Part shown: piece after piece, positions 11,201 through 22,087 of the stretch | How the letters are laid out: each line of letters starts with the position of its first letter | How positions within the stretch are numbered: position 1 is the first letter of the stretch | Assembly: GCA_034687125.1 (NCBI GenBank) | Contig: JAQGBZ010000013.1 | Location: forward strand, 372,001-436,000 | Direction of reading: 5' to 3' | DNA length: 64,000 nt | Source: Neelides folsomi | Lineage: Eukaryota; Arthropoda; Collembola; Neelipleona; Neelidae | The notes under the pieces: model-generated | The model's input: the letters and a program-made list of their open reading frames with translations, nothing else | Databases searched by the model: none | Told to the model about the DNA's origin: nothing | Position numbers and translations under genes: made by a program

Positions 11201-14200
11201 TGCTAAATATCCATGCAAAAAAGTGCTAGAGGTGTCGAAAAGTAAATGGCTTCTTCTCTTATGCACAAACTTGAATCATTATTTCATTTTTGACACAACA
11301 GATGCAACAATTTCTTTAAATTATAATCTATGATGAATTTATTTCTCATACAATTACATTTTATTATCGCTATTATAAATTACCTATATCTTTTATGTTT
11401 TACTTTAGATTTACCCTGATGGTATTCGTCACATTCGAGCTGATAAGCGTGTTAACGAATGGAAAGCTCCTGGGAAGAGATCCATTCTTCGCTGCGCTGT
11501 AAATCAGAGACAAGTTGTAATTGCCCTTACTGGTGGTGAACTCGTTTATTTCGAAATGGACCCGGTAATAATTTTTCGATTTATTTTAGAAAATGGGTTT
11601 TAAACCTTTAATGTTAATTATATTGTTAGGCATTGCATTGAAAGGTTATTTCCTCTACCTCATTAGAGGTGAATGTGTCAATCAATGCAAGATCAAGTCC
11701 CCATCAAAACCATTGGGCAAAATACTTTATTTTGTCTTCACTGATAGAATGGGAACATTATATTTTTCAAAAATGAATTCCTGTATTATTTAGAAAAAAA
11801 TAGAATTGGATAGTTAATAATATTGAGTTACCTTTTCGGAAATAAGAATATTTTCTTATATTTTAGACTGGACAACTGAACGAGTACACAGAACGAAGAG
11901 AAATGCCTGCTGATGTTCTTTGTATGAGTTTGGGTTCAGTGCCTGTTGGAGAACAACGATCTAGATTCTTAGCAGTCGGACTTGCTGATAACACTGTTCG
12001 AATCATTTCATTAGATCCTCTCGTAAGTCTAATTTATAATTTTAATTGTAATTTTTTGCTTATTTATTCTACTAATATTAATTATTGTTTTGTGATGATT
12101 TTAGGATTGTTTATCGCCATTGAGTATGCAAGCCCTTCCTGCCCTCGCCGAGTCTCTTTGCATAGCAGAAATGGGTGGAACTGAAGATGCTCAACAAGGC
12201 GTTATTTATCTTAACATTGGTCTTGAAAACGGTGTATTACTTCGGACAATATTGGATCCAGTGACAGGAGATTTAGCTGATACAAGAACGCGATATTTAG
12301 GATCAAGACCAGTCAAGCTTTTCAGAATTAAAATGCAAGGAGGAGAAGCAGTTTTGGCCATGTCAAGTCGATCATGGCTTTCATATTATTTCCAAAATAG
12401 GTAAATATTTAACTTTTTAATATGATAATTGATCTAGAAATTAAAATGATGATATAAAACTTTGAGTTGCCTTTCACGCTGATGTTTTGTGATTAGTAAA
12501 AGTTATACACCCTGATTATATTATATTTAATTATAAATTCATAATTTCGTTTTAAAGTTTTCCATATTCACAATTTTTTGTATTAATTTCAGATTTCATC
12601 TTACTCCGCTTTCCTATGAAACACTCGAATATGCATCTGGTTTTTCATCAGAACAATGTCCTGAAGGAGTCGTTGCCATTTCTACTAATACTTTGAGGAT
12701 TTTGGCTATGGAGAAATTGGGAGCTGTATTTAACCAAATGTCATTTCCTTTAGAATACACTCCTAAAAAATTTGTTATTCATACCGAAACTGGTAATTTG
12801 ATTATTATCGAAACTGACCATAATGCATATACAGAAGTTGTTAAGAGCCAAAGAAGAGTACAAATGGCTGAGGTGAGAATTTATTCGGAATTAATTTATT
12901 TTATCTGTCAAACATTGGTAATTGGTGTTTAAATTGTTATTTAATTTATATAAGGAAATGAAAGAAGCAGCTGGACCCGATGAACAAGAATTAGCCAAAG
13001 AAATGGCAGATGCCTTCTTGAATGAAGACCTTCCTGAAGGGACATTTGGAGCTCCGAAGGCCGGAGCCGGAATGTGGGCTTCGATTTTACGTATAATGGA
13101 TCCCATTGAAGGCAAAACTCTCTTTTTACATCGGTTTGAACAAAATGAAGCAGCCATGAGGTAAATAGCCCAATTCACACATAATGTAGAACGTATTTTA
13201 ATAATTTATTAATTCCTACCCTCAATCGAGGAGTGGAAAGTGATGAAGTTTTATGAATAATTTATTTTCTTTCCCTTAGTTTGGCCTTTTGTAAGTTTCA
13301 ATCCCAGGGAGAATATACTCAATATCTCGTTGTTGGCATTACCAAAGGCCTCGAACTCGTTCCTCGAGTTGTCAATTCGTCTTATCTTTATCTTTACAAG
13401 TAATGAAATGACACTTTATAATTTCTTTTTAACTTCTATGTATTCACTGTATTCTTCATATCTTATACAGTAATCTTAATGCTAACCATGTTTAATGCTT
13501 ATTTAGGATAAATTCCGAATGCACTCAATTGGACTTTATTCATAAAACTTTAATTGATGAAGTCCCATATGCAATGACATCTTATCAAGGAAAAATTCTT
13601 GTCGGTGTAGGAAATGCTCTTCGATTGTATGACTATGGAAAGAAGAAACTCTTAAGAAAAAGTGAAAATAGGGTGAGTAAATAATAATATTTTTAAGCGT
13701 TTATGATTACGATGATGTAAATTAACGCCTCTGACTTTTGAGTGAAGACTATTGGTGTTCTGCAGTACTGAGTAGTTAATAATTAACTTATAATTTAATG
13801 AATATTCTCGATTTATGAACAATGGAATATTAATTTTTAATTTATTTTATAGCATATTCCTCATATGATTGTGCACATTGCCACAATGGGATCGCGGATT
13901 TACGTGTCGGACATTCAAGAAAGTGTCCATTTCATTAGATATAAGCGACCAGAGAATCAACTTGTACTTTTTGCCGATGAAACGAATCCTCGATGGGTCA
14001 CGACATCATGTGTTCTTGATTATGATACTGTTGCGGTTGCAGACAAATTTGGAAATATTGCCGTCGTAAGTGTTAATTTTTTTTAATGGAACAGTATTCC
14101 TAACTAGTATTGAATTTTATTTTACTAAATGTTTTCTAGTGAATCTAATTAATTATATTTATTTAACAGTTGAGACTTCCAACAAATACTTCTGATGATG

Positions 14201-14919
14201 TTGATGAGGATCCCTCTGGAACAAAAGCTTTGTGGGATCGTGGGCTTCTTAGCGGAGCTTCAAACAAATTGGAAGTTTTGTGTAGCTTTTATGTCGGCGA
14301 AACAATCCTCTCACTACAGGTAAATGCAATACCCTTTAAATATTCTAATTTTAAACAGTTATCTGATGAAATTTTAGTCCGTGTTTCACCTGATCTAATG
14401 ATTAATATAACTAAACTGAGAACTTTGTTTTCGAAAATAATTTTTATAAATAATTTTTCGCATTGCTTAAAATGGTAATTTAATTTTCAGAAAGCCACGT
14501 TGATTCCTGGAGGAAACGAGTCTTTGGTTTATACAACTTTGAGTGGATCGGTTGGAATATTAGTTCCATTTACATCTCACGAAGACCACGATTTCTTTCA
14601 ACATCTCGATATGCATATGAGGAGTGAGAATCCTCCTCTTTGTGGACGTGATCATCTTTCCTATAGATCTTATTATTTCCCTTGCAGAGTGAGTTATCAT
14701 TATAAATATTCAATTCAAAATTTCAATAAATGGTTATAAATTATGCAACGGGTCAATAATTGATTTATTTTATTTTAGAATGTCATTGACGGTGACTTGT
14801 GTGAACAATTTAATTCGCTTGATCCAGCAAAACAAAGAAGTATAAGCGAAGATCTCGATAGAACTACTAACGAAGTAGCTAAAAAGCTTGAAGATATAAG
14901 AACACGTTATGCCTTTTAA
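8217..14919 (+). CDS. SF3B3: Splicing factor 3B subunit 3 (SAP130)
   Basis: Nineteen coding exons: 8217-8442, 8711-8881, 8964-9136, 9421-9675, 10057-10298, 10381-10559, 10669-10824, 10985-11136, 11409-11564, 11867-12022, 12105-12400, 12593-12872, 12955-13160, 13280-13399, 13507-13672, 13853-14065, 14170-14319, 14491-14688, 14779-14919. All phases close, giving 1211 aa (human 1217). Similarity to human SF3B3 runs from [14 protein letters not shown] to the last residues [12 protein letters not shown]. Family architecture is three WD40-like beta-propellers, with an N-terminal MMS1-type region and a C-terminal CPSF_A domain. It is part of the SF3b complex of U2 snRNP, which helps fix the branch site in the nucleus. 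Introns 1, 3, 8, 9, 11, 15 and 17 hold candidate snoRNAs listed separately. Expected to be constitutively expressed. Confidence 0.98.
8490..8629 (+). ncRNA. Candidate H/ACA snoRNA, copy 1 of 3 (SF3B3 intron 1)
   Basis: The 5' hairpin has outer stem CGAACCTA with TAGGATTCG (one bulged A), a pocket with arms GAGT and CTA, and upper stem CACAAA with TTTGTG topped by TGAT/ATCA. It is followed by an H-box-like AAATTA about 14 nt below the pocket. The 3' end has ACA followed by AAT (ACA at 8624-8626). Two related copies lie in introns 3 and 8. The 3' hairpin is not clear to me. Transcription would be with the host pre-mRNA. Confidence 0.65.
9194..9324 (+). ncRNA. Candidate H/ACA snoRNA, copy 2 of 3 (SF3B3 intron 3)
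   Basis: It has the same outer stem (CGAACCTA / TAGGATTCG) and the same pocket arms GAGT and CTA as copy 1. The upper stem differs: CAC / GTG with TTGAT / ATCAA near the loop. H box AAAGTA, then a second hairpin with a perfect 8-bp stem CAAACATG / CATGTTTG, and ACA at 9319-9321 followed by TTT. Long stretches are nearly identical to copy 1 (for example the first 20 bases and CTAAATTATGCACA), so the copies arose by intron-to-intron duplication. Confidence 0.68.
11179..11312 (+). ncRNA. Candidate H/ACA snoRNA, copy 3 of 3 (SF3B3 intron 8)
   Basis: More diverged member of the same family. The pocket context CCTAGAGTCAC ... GTGCTA is kept, but the upper stem is CACTTT / AAAGTG where copy 1 has CACAAA / TTTGTG. 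Both strands changed together, as expected for a maintained RNA helix. H box AAAGTA, shared TTATGCACAAAC in the 3' domain, and ACA at 11307-11309 followed by ATT. Confidence 0.66.
11630..11760 (+). ncRNA. Candidate H/ACA snoRNA with both hairpins intact (SF3B3 intron 9)
   Basis: The 5' hairpin has lower stem TTGCATTGA (11633-11641) with TCAATGCAA (11682-11690), pocket arms AAGGTT and GTGTCAA, and an upper stem ending in CCTCTA / TAGAGG (11652-11657, 11664-11669). H box AGATCA at 11690-11695 begins 15 nt after the pocket top. The 3' hairpin has lower stem CCCAT / ATGGG (11700-11704, 11749-11753) and upper stem CAAAATA / TATTTTG (11718-11724, 11728-11734), extended by G-U/G-C pairs. ACA at 11755-11757 is followed by exactly three bases. 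The spacing fits the 14-16 nt rule for H/ACA guides. It is unrelated in sequence to the three-copy family. The target was not identified. Confidence 0.82.
12442..12520 (+). ncRNA. Possible C/D box snoRNA (SF3B3 intron 11)
   Basis: A perfect C box ATGATGA (12446-12452), a C'-like CTGATG (12479-12484) and a D box CTGA (12512-12515) lie at normal spacing in an intron. The terminal stem is weak (two A-T pairs) and no good D' box is seen. I could not match the guide upstream of D to rRNA from memory. It could be chance in AT-rich DNA. Confidence 0.4.
13706..13776 (+). ncRNA. Candidate C/D box snoRNA (SF3B3 intron 15)
   Basis: C box ATGATGT (13712-13718), D' CTGA (13731-13734), C' GTGAAGA (13742-13748) and D CTGA (13768-13771) are in order. 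A 5-bp terminal stem ATTAC (13706-13710) with GTAGT (13772-13776, one G-T) closes the RNA. Total length is 71 nt, normal for the class. Guides just upstream of D' (TAAATTAACGCCT) and D (GGTGTTCTGCAGTA) were not matched to a target from memory. Confidence 0.65.
14357..14424 (+). ncRNA. C/D box snoRNA with LSU rRNA guide, U38-like (SF3B3 intron 17)
   Basis: Boxes: C CTGATGA (14363-14369, core TGATGA perfect), D' CTGA (14390-14393), C' ATGATTA (14398-14404), D CTGA (14416-14419). Terminal stem AGTT (14357-14360) pairs with AACT (14421-14424). The guide GTCCGTGTTTCA (14377-14388), one base before D', is perfectly complementary to the conserved LSU rRNA segment UGAAACACGGAC, the site of the common fungal LSU primer LR3R. 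By the D+5 rule the predicted 2'-O-methyl site is the middle A of GAAAC. From memory this matches the site served by the U38 / yeast snR72 type guides, but that name should be checked. Confidence 0.82.
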
Positions 14920-15396
14920 TAATTAAGTGTTAGTTTCATATATTTCAATTTTTATTAAACATTTGAATTTTTAAACAGATTTTAAATTGTTTTAAATTAT
15001 TATGTGTGTTTATGTATGTGTCTTTAATTGCTAATCTAACATTCGTTTTGTATATTTAACATTTTCTCATATATACAAATGTACATTTAGTAAATTAATG
15101 TTTATAAATCAATAAACTTTTTTATAAAACACGAAAAATGAATAATTTATTTATTCAGCTAATGACGGACCTAATTAGGTAATTAATCTTTACATAAGAC
15201 ATCCACTTTAGTAATGAACTAATGAACATTAGGTAATTCAATTCATTAGATAGATTCATTGGTTAGATTGTTAGATAGCAATTAATTGAAAAAACCCCAA
15301 GAATTAAAGTTAAAGTAAAATTATTAATACCTAAATATTTTAATTTTAAATATTAGTTAAGCAGTCCATTTAGTTAGGTTTGTTTAATAATTACAA
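14920..15396. other. Convergent 3' ends of SF3B3 and the CILK1-like gene
   Basis: No gene. A canonical AATAAA at 15111-15116 (plus strand) is the likely SF3B3 poly(A) signal. TTTATT at about 15147 gives AATAAA on the minus strand and could serve the kinase gene, so the two mature 3' ends may meet or overlap within this AT-rich spacer. Confidence 0.55.
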
Positions 15397-18300
15397 TTAC
15401 GATTGGCCATAAGTCAAGTACTTTGCTGCCCAATCTATTCGACCTAATGCTGCAGCAGGTTTGGTTTTTAATCCAAAATTTCCAGCTCCTTGAATGAAGG
15501 CACTCTTACGAGATTCATATGTTGAAGAAGGGAATGAGTGAGGATTCCTAATGTAGCTACTCTGAATGACAGTTGGTCCTTTTGGGACATTCGATCGTCC
15601 ACTTAGGATTAAGCTCATCTCCACACCTGTAATAAATCCAATGGGTGTGTTTCTTATTTATATTCGATTAGCCTTTGTGTAAGTGTGCAAAAAGGTTAAA
15701 GGACTCAAAGTTGTTTAACCCATTATTAATAATTGTTATATACGTACCTGAGGGCTGTTGAAAAAGGGATTTGGTATTTGCCTGTCCGGAAATGTAGCGT
15801 GCAATGGAGTTATTTTCTAGTTGGGCCAATGAAGAACGCTCGATTTTATTATTTTCCTCTTTATTTGGCATTCTGAGTCCTATAACAGAGTCGGCATATC
15901 CACCGGTTCGCCCGAATCCACCGAAAGTCTTTTCCAGCTCGTTCAAATTTCTATATAACCAATAACAATAACATAAATAATGCATTACCTATGCAAGCAA
16001 CGTCAGATATTAACATCGAAGAGTTCTACATTATTATTTACTTACTTAATAAGCCCAAATATCCATTTAGAATATTTATTTACTATAAATGCATAGCATT
16101 GGATAAGGAAGCATTAAAGTAAGAATGATGAATTTGACTAATTACTCGACAAGTGGGTCAATATTTTCGTCACGAAGAGGTCCCAGGTTTGCAAAGTTGA
16201 TTTTCCTATCGTAGATGTTTAAAGGGTCGAAATTCACTTTGGATGTAGCGAAAGGAACATTGACGTTGACGTTGACTTGGGGTTGAGTCTGAGGTTGTTG
16301 GGTCATCACAAGTGTTTGGGTCAAAAGATCTGGTTGTGATCGTTCTGGCCCTGCTGTGCTGCTTTTCCGTCTCTGTCGAACGCTCCCAAAAAACGCGTAC
16401 CTTTGTTTGATTTAATATTGTTAGTGGAGGAAAAAATTAGAGAAACAATAAAATCCTTTGTATTTTATTAAATAGAGTTTTATATTGATTTTTGATATCG
16501 CAATGATCTTAATCTAATGATAATAATTAATTCACGCTGTGTATTCATTTTAGTAGAATGTTTCGAGTCGACAACGGCTATTAGATGACTTTCTACGTAA
16601 TTTATAATTTTAGATAAATTAAAGTAGGTAAGTAAATATGCCATAAATTGAAAGTATGATTTTATTTCTGGATAGTAAATATGTAATAAATGGATGTTAT
16701 TAAACATTAATGGACTATCAAATTCCTGATGAAATATTTTTTGTCTTTCATATGGGTTAAGGTCTGTATCAAAGCGATTTTGTCAACTACGCATCAATTT
16801 CGTATTTCACTGTTTGCATGCACATGTTGGTATTGTATGTCTGTTTTATTGAGTGATGAAATATTGATTTCCGAACATTGCACGGAACTCACCTTAAGGA
16901 CTGGTTAGCGGTCGGTCGCTGTTTGGGATTCCACCGTAGCATGTCTTCGATAAGAAAAATTGCATTTTGACTCGCATTCGGGATTATCTTTCTCAAAGGC
17001 GTTGAATCAAATTGAGGAAGCTTCAGGTTCATGTGTTTGGCCAATACAAATGCTTCCGGCCAATCGGCCTGTAGATAACGAAATAATGACGCGTTTAATT
17101 ATAATTTTAATTATATCAGTAATTTATAATTTTGTAAGTTAAAACTTTTATATATTTTCTAAATTACAAATTTAAAGTACCATTAGTACGAGAGTATTTA
17201 TTATTTAGGATGTATGCATCACTAGTTTATTGATCAAAAGTTGTGACAGTATTCTAGGGTAAATACTTAATTGACGTTTCAAAAATTTGGGCTAGTGAGC
17301 AGTGAGCATACATTAAGCAAAAATGGGGCACGGGGTTTATTGTGTTGATTGGTTTGATTCAAGAATTCGTACTGTTGATGGCAAAACCGATAAAAAATCG
17401 ACAAGTTTTGATGAAAGCAAAGACCTAGAACTCTACTTTCTCCAGACCTTTTAGTTCAAACACAAATAGTGTGACGTGTGACCGTTAAAAACAAAATACA
17501 AAAAACCAATGCATGTTAAAGTTTTAAGTAAATATTATTAAATAGAGCAGAAAAGTTTAAAGAATGGACAATTGGGGATACAAAGGAATAGAAAATATGT
17601 TAAATGAGTTATGTAAAGTAAAATAATGAAAAAGAGAATAAAGTACCTTATCGGGAGTCCCCAGAACGGAGCAAATCTTAAAAATTTCGTCGATTTCACT
17701 CGTGCCAGGGAAAAGAGGGCGGAAAGTAAAGAGTTCGGCCATTATGCAACCAACGGCCCAAATATCAATAGGGCTATTGTAGTATGGAGCTCGTAATAAA
17801 ACCTCTGGAGCTCGATACCTAAAATTATAGATTGAAATAAAATTATAAATTATTAAACAATCGAAAGAATTTAATCAATTTTCCTAAAATAGTTATATTT
17901 TCCAAGATCAAAAGCTATTGATCATAAGGCGGATATTAGATAAAAATCACTTTAAAATTTTCATTACCATCTTGTTGAGACGTATTCGGTATATGGAGGT
18001 CTCGAACGAATTTCTCTAGCTAAACCAAAATCCGCTATTTTGATAAGGTCTGGACCCATGCAAAGCAGATTTTCCGGTTTCCTAATAAAATTACTCTTTG
18101 CATTCATTGAATGATGTTGGTGTGCAATTTCATTTATGATATAATTTCACTATAAGAATTCATAAATAAATACGAGTAATACATGTCACGATGAAAGAAT
18201 CCATGTTTATGCATAAAAGCTAGTCCTTCTAATATTTGATATATCATATTGGCAATGACGTCTTCCGGAAATATTTTTTCTCTGAAAAATAAATAACTTT

Positions 18301-19916
18301 CACTTACATTTACATACAAACTACCTTAACATGTTCCGATTCCGTGTATTTGCTTATATTGGGCACAAAAGATAAGATTGGTAATTGGTGAAAGTGGAAT
18401 TGCAAATGATTTTGCACAAGGTACACAAGTCTCAATATTGAATTAAGATTATGTATTAATAAATACTTCCCGATTAAGATTGAACATAGGATTGTGAAAA
18501 TAAAGAGAAAGTCATCATAGCCAATTCAATCAGCACGAAACTGATGAGACAAAATGACCCAATCCAACTCAAAAAGTATGGGCATGATTTGAATATTACA
18601 TTTTTGTACTTCCACATAGGTATACATAATATGCATCTGTATTAGGATATTTGTAATATTGAAAGATTTACAATTAGTATTAAAGGCATAAGGAGTTAGA
18701 GAAATCTATACAATACTGTTAATGAATTGGATTTGGGAGAAAATAAAAAAGAGTTATTTGTGAAATGGATTTTGGGTTTTCTTTGTGTTGTGTCAATACC
18801 CTCGTTCGTATCGGCTTTTCATGAGTTGATAAAGGTTTTCCTTCATGTACTCGAAGACGAAGTATAGGGTGTCATTCTCGCGAATCACTTCCTTCAACTT
18901 CACGACGTTCGCGTGGCTCAGTTTCTTCAATGACTGCCAAAAGAACAATAAAGGGCCATGTGTTTTAATATGCATGAGAATATCATTCCATGTCATCGTG
19001 CCACGTTTTAATTATTCATCCAAAGGCCCCCGCCGTGACATGCCTTTTCTTTGGGTCATTGGATTTTTAATCTTTTGAAGGAAGAATTCATTCCGTCCTT
19101 ACTTCCTTATTAGTTATTCATGTTTATTTTAGCAATTTCGGCAAAGAAAAGTATTTCTCATTAGTTTGCAAAAATACCAATATTTGATTAGATAACATGA
19201 GAATATTGTGGAAAGTGCGTCAGGATTCTAAATATAGTGTGCATACAGAATATTTGTATGTTATATAACACAACCATCAGATTAATTAATTTTCTTGACT
19301 AACAATAAGAAACAGTATTTTATTAAAAGCACTGGAGCACGTTTAAATTTTCAGATTGACCTCACTTATGTTATCTATAGTAATTATTAAAAAATCAATT
19401 ATTTTTATTAAAAATAACGAACATACTGGTAATAGAAAAAATGAAAATAATCAGGATAATTAAGTCCAATAATGAGTTTTTGACAGTGAATTCATCAATG
19501 CCAACTTTTCCTGCATTTACAAACAGGCAGGAAAAGTTTTTAATATTTTATTACTCTCTTATAAAATACTACAATTACCAAAAAGTTTGTCAATAGACTT
19601 GAGTAGCGTAAATAATTGATAGAAAATGAGTAAAGTTCATGGTGTAATTTCCTACCTTAACTTCTCTGAGACTCATTGCTTCATCCCATGTCGAGTATTT
19701 CTTTTTCATTCTATGGAGAAACAAGAAAATATTGATTGGATTTGGGTAAACGAAGGGGTGAAACATTTTATTGAAATATTGAACAGAAAAGAAGAGAAGG
19801 GGTGAAAAAGATGACCTTTTGATAGCGACTTTTTCCCCTGTGTCGATCCTTTGCCCCAAAACAACAGATCCATACGTCCCATCACCAAGAGGCCCTAATG
19901 TCTTGTATCGATTCAT
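15397..19916 (-). CDS. CILK1: CILK1/MAK-family ciliary kinase (RCK kinase)
   Basis: Exons in transcript order: 19916-19816, 19710-19656, 18933-18800, 18281-18183, 18081-17968, 17818-17647, 17068-16893, 16400-16146, 15950-15748, 15626-15397; 512 aa, phases close. The kinase domain covers residues 4 to about 285: glycine loop LGDGTYGSV (10-18), Lys33 in VAIKR, catalytic HRD (127-129), DFG (147-149), activation motif TEY (161-163). [20 protein letters not shown] and [13 protein letters not shown] are hallmarks of ICK/MAK. The C-terminal tail is low in conservation but ends GRIDWAAKY, as ICK/MAK tails do. Family members (human CILK1/MAK, worm DYF-5) control intraflagellar transport turnaround and cilium length. 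Human ICK/MAK carry TDY; this one carries TEY, as MOK does, so CILK1 versus MAK versus a single ancestral gene is open. An ATG directly upstream (19919) is also possible. Confidence 0.93.
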
Positions 19917-20404
19917 CATTGTGTTGTTAAACCATTTCACAATGTTAATTTTCCTTGACCTTTCTCCTAATTACTTCCTGCAGCTATTTCATACTTCAAA
20001 CTTCCGTTGATTTATAACCGGAACTTTATGAGTAAATATTAAAAGAAATTAGAAAAGAAAGGTTGGATAATGTTTGCCCTTTGACCTTTCTCCTAACCCC
20101 TGAAAAACTTTCACTTTATAAATTGTTAAATTTCCTATGTTAATATACAATTTTAATTAATTATGGATTATTTTCAACAAATTAACTTAAAAATTGGACA
20201 ATCTTTTGACTCCAATGGGATAGAAGTCAAAAAGAGAGAGAGAGAAAAATGTCAATCTTTTATTTACTACTAATAAACATTGTTATTTAAGATAAATATA
20301 GGTAGATTTATATAAAATGTATTTTTATTCTTAAACTGTTGACTTCTCCTTCTCTCCATACAATGCGGACGACAGACTGAGTAATGCGGGCTATGGCTCA
20401 ATAC

Positions 20405-20500
20405 CTTAAGAACAGGTCGTCGTGTGTTGTTCCTCATCACCAAGGTGCAGGTGCTCGGGTTGATTGAAGTAAGGAAACTCGAGTGCCTCTGTCAACCACA
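20405..20500 (-). other. Possible non-coding 5' exon of the CILK1-like gene
   Basis: Read on the minus strand, a GC-rich segment ends in a good donor (CTTAAG|GTATTG, exon end at 20405). It lies about 490 bp upstream of the kinase ATG, with several AG acceptors available between. The upstream edge is unknown; 20500 is a placeholder. It could equally be promoter DNA. Confidence 0.3.
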
Positions 20501-22050
20501 CATATCCTAGTTCTAATATACACATTCCCTAAAAGTATCCATGTTCATTTTAGTAACGGGCATTATGGAGGTACACAATATTGCTTACATAATGTTTTTT
20601 ATAAGCTTTTGACTAGATTCACATTTTCGGGTTGCAACTTTATAAGTATTACGATTAAGTATTTAGTCGTATTTGCTTCATTTAGCGTAGTTATCCTTTT
20701 ATATAAGTAATGCATTTAAGCATTTAGTATAAAAGTTATTAATTTATTAAAATTGACATTGAGTGGGTATTCAGTAGTGAGTAATATAAAATAAATGTGA
20801 TCCGAAGAAAGTTTAAAGAGTTTTATTTCAACTTGATACATTCCTATTTTGGCATTCAGCGAATAAATTAAAGTGTCGAAACGTAATTTTTCTATTTAGA
20901 ATATATCTACATAATGTATTTTGATGTAATGTTAAGTTTAACCACAGAATTTTTAATACAATATAAAATGTAAATATGCCTTTACTTATAAGGTTAATGA
21001 TTTATTTTAACTTTTTAACATTAATTTCTGAATTATAAAATTTGATGAAAAATATTTTAGGTATTATGAGTTTGGTTTGAAATTATAATCATCGAAATGC
21101 TATTTTACTAAAAAAAAGTACAAGTTTAGAAATAGTATAGAATATTTGTAATTTTAATTCACATAAATGGGTAGATTTACGATACTATATTTATGTACCT
21201 AGAGATTATAATTATATATTTATGAAGGACACTTATTATAAGAGTCTCGATAATTGTTAGTGTCCTAAATTGTGTTTAATTTTCCGAGTTATTATACTGT
21301 ATAACTGAACAATTAAATAAGTTATTATTAACTTTATTTTTCACAATACTAGTATTTTTGACATTTTATATGATCCCCACTAAATGTAAACAAATGATAT
21401 TTGACAAAAATATTAGTGATACAAAGAGGGTATTTCTTTTCAATAATGAATACTTTAATTACTAATTACAATGTTATATAAAATAAGTATTATCTTCACA
21501 ATATAATATGTAGAACTTATATTATTATCACGCTTCGAATACAGGCAAAATTGCCAATAATAAGGGCCCATTTGATAATATTTGTTAAAATTTGGAATAA
21601 ACATTAACTCGATTCTATTATAAATATATTGTAAAGAAGTAATCTTTTGCATGGACCTGTTTGGACCATACAATTTAAACAGGTTAAAATATTCTAATAT
21701 TACAAAGCTAGAAACTCTAGTATAAATTGTTAGATATTTTGCTAACTGTAGCATATTATAAATATTTTAAGTACAAGCACCTGGAGCACCTTACTTTACA
21801 TTATTTTTAAATTATAATGCATAAGCTGTCGGTTTAAAATCTAAGAAATTATATTTATTAGCTAAATATACATATAATTAATGACAAATTGAAAAACCAA
21901 TATATACTGATATTTATATCAACCTTCATTAAAGACTATGACATTATTGACAATAACTAAAATCACACAATTTGAAACATTAGTTTGAATATAAGAATTA
22001 AATACACGTTTAAGAAATAATACAAGGAATCAATTGTCTTTACAAATAGA

Positions 22051-22087
22051 TATCACGTTTCAACATACGTAATGTTGAAACGTGATA
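22051..22087. repeat. Perfect 16-bp inverted repeat (hairpin) downstream of EEPD1
   Basis: Left arm TATCACGTTTCAACAT (22051-22066), loop ACGTA, right arm the exact reverse complement (22072-22087). It lies 49 bp beyond the EEPD1 stop codon, so it would be in that gene's 3' UTR. No second copy was noticed in the window. Confidence 0.85.

Noticed and set aside
8490-11312. Match of the H/ACA trio's pocket to a well-known 28S segment near GUAACUAUGACUCUC
   Set aside because: The good match is to the reverse complement of the rRNA. Against the sense strand only one arm pairs well, so no target is claimed.
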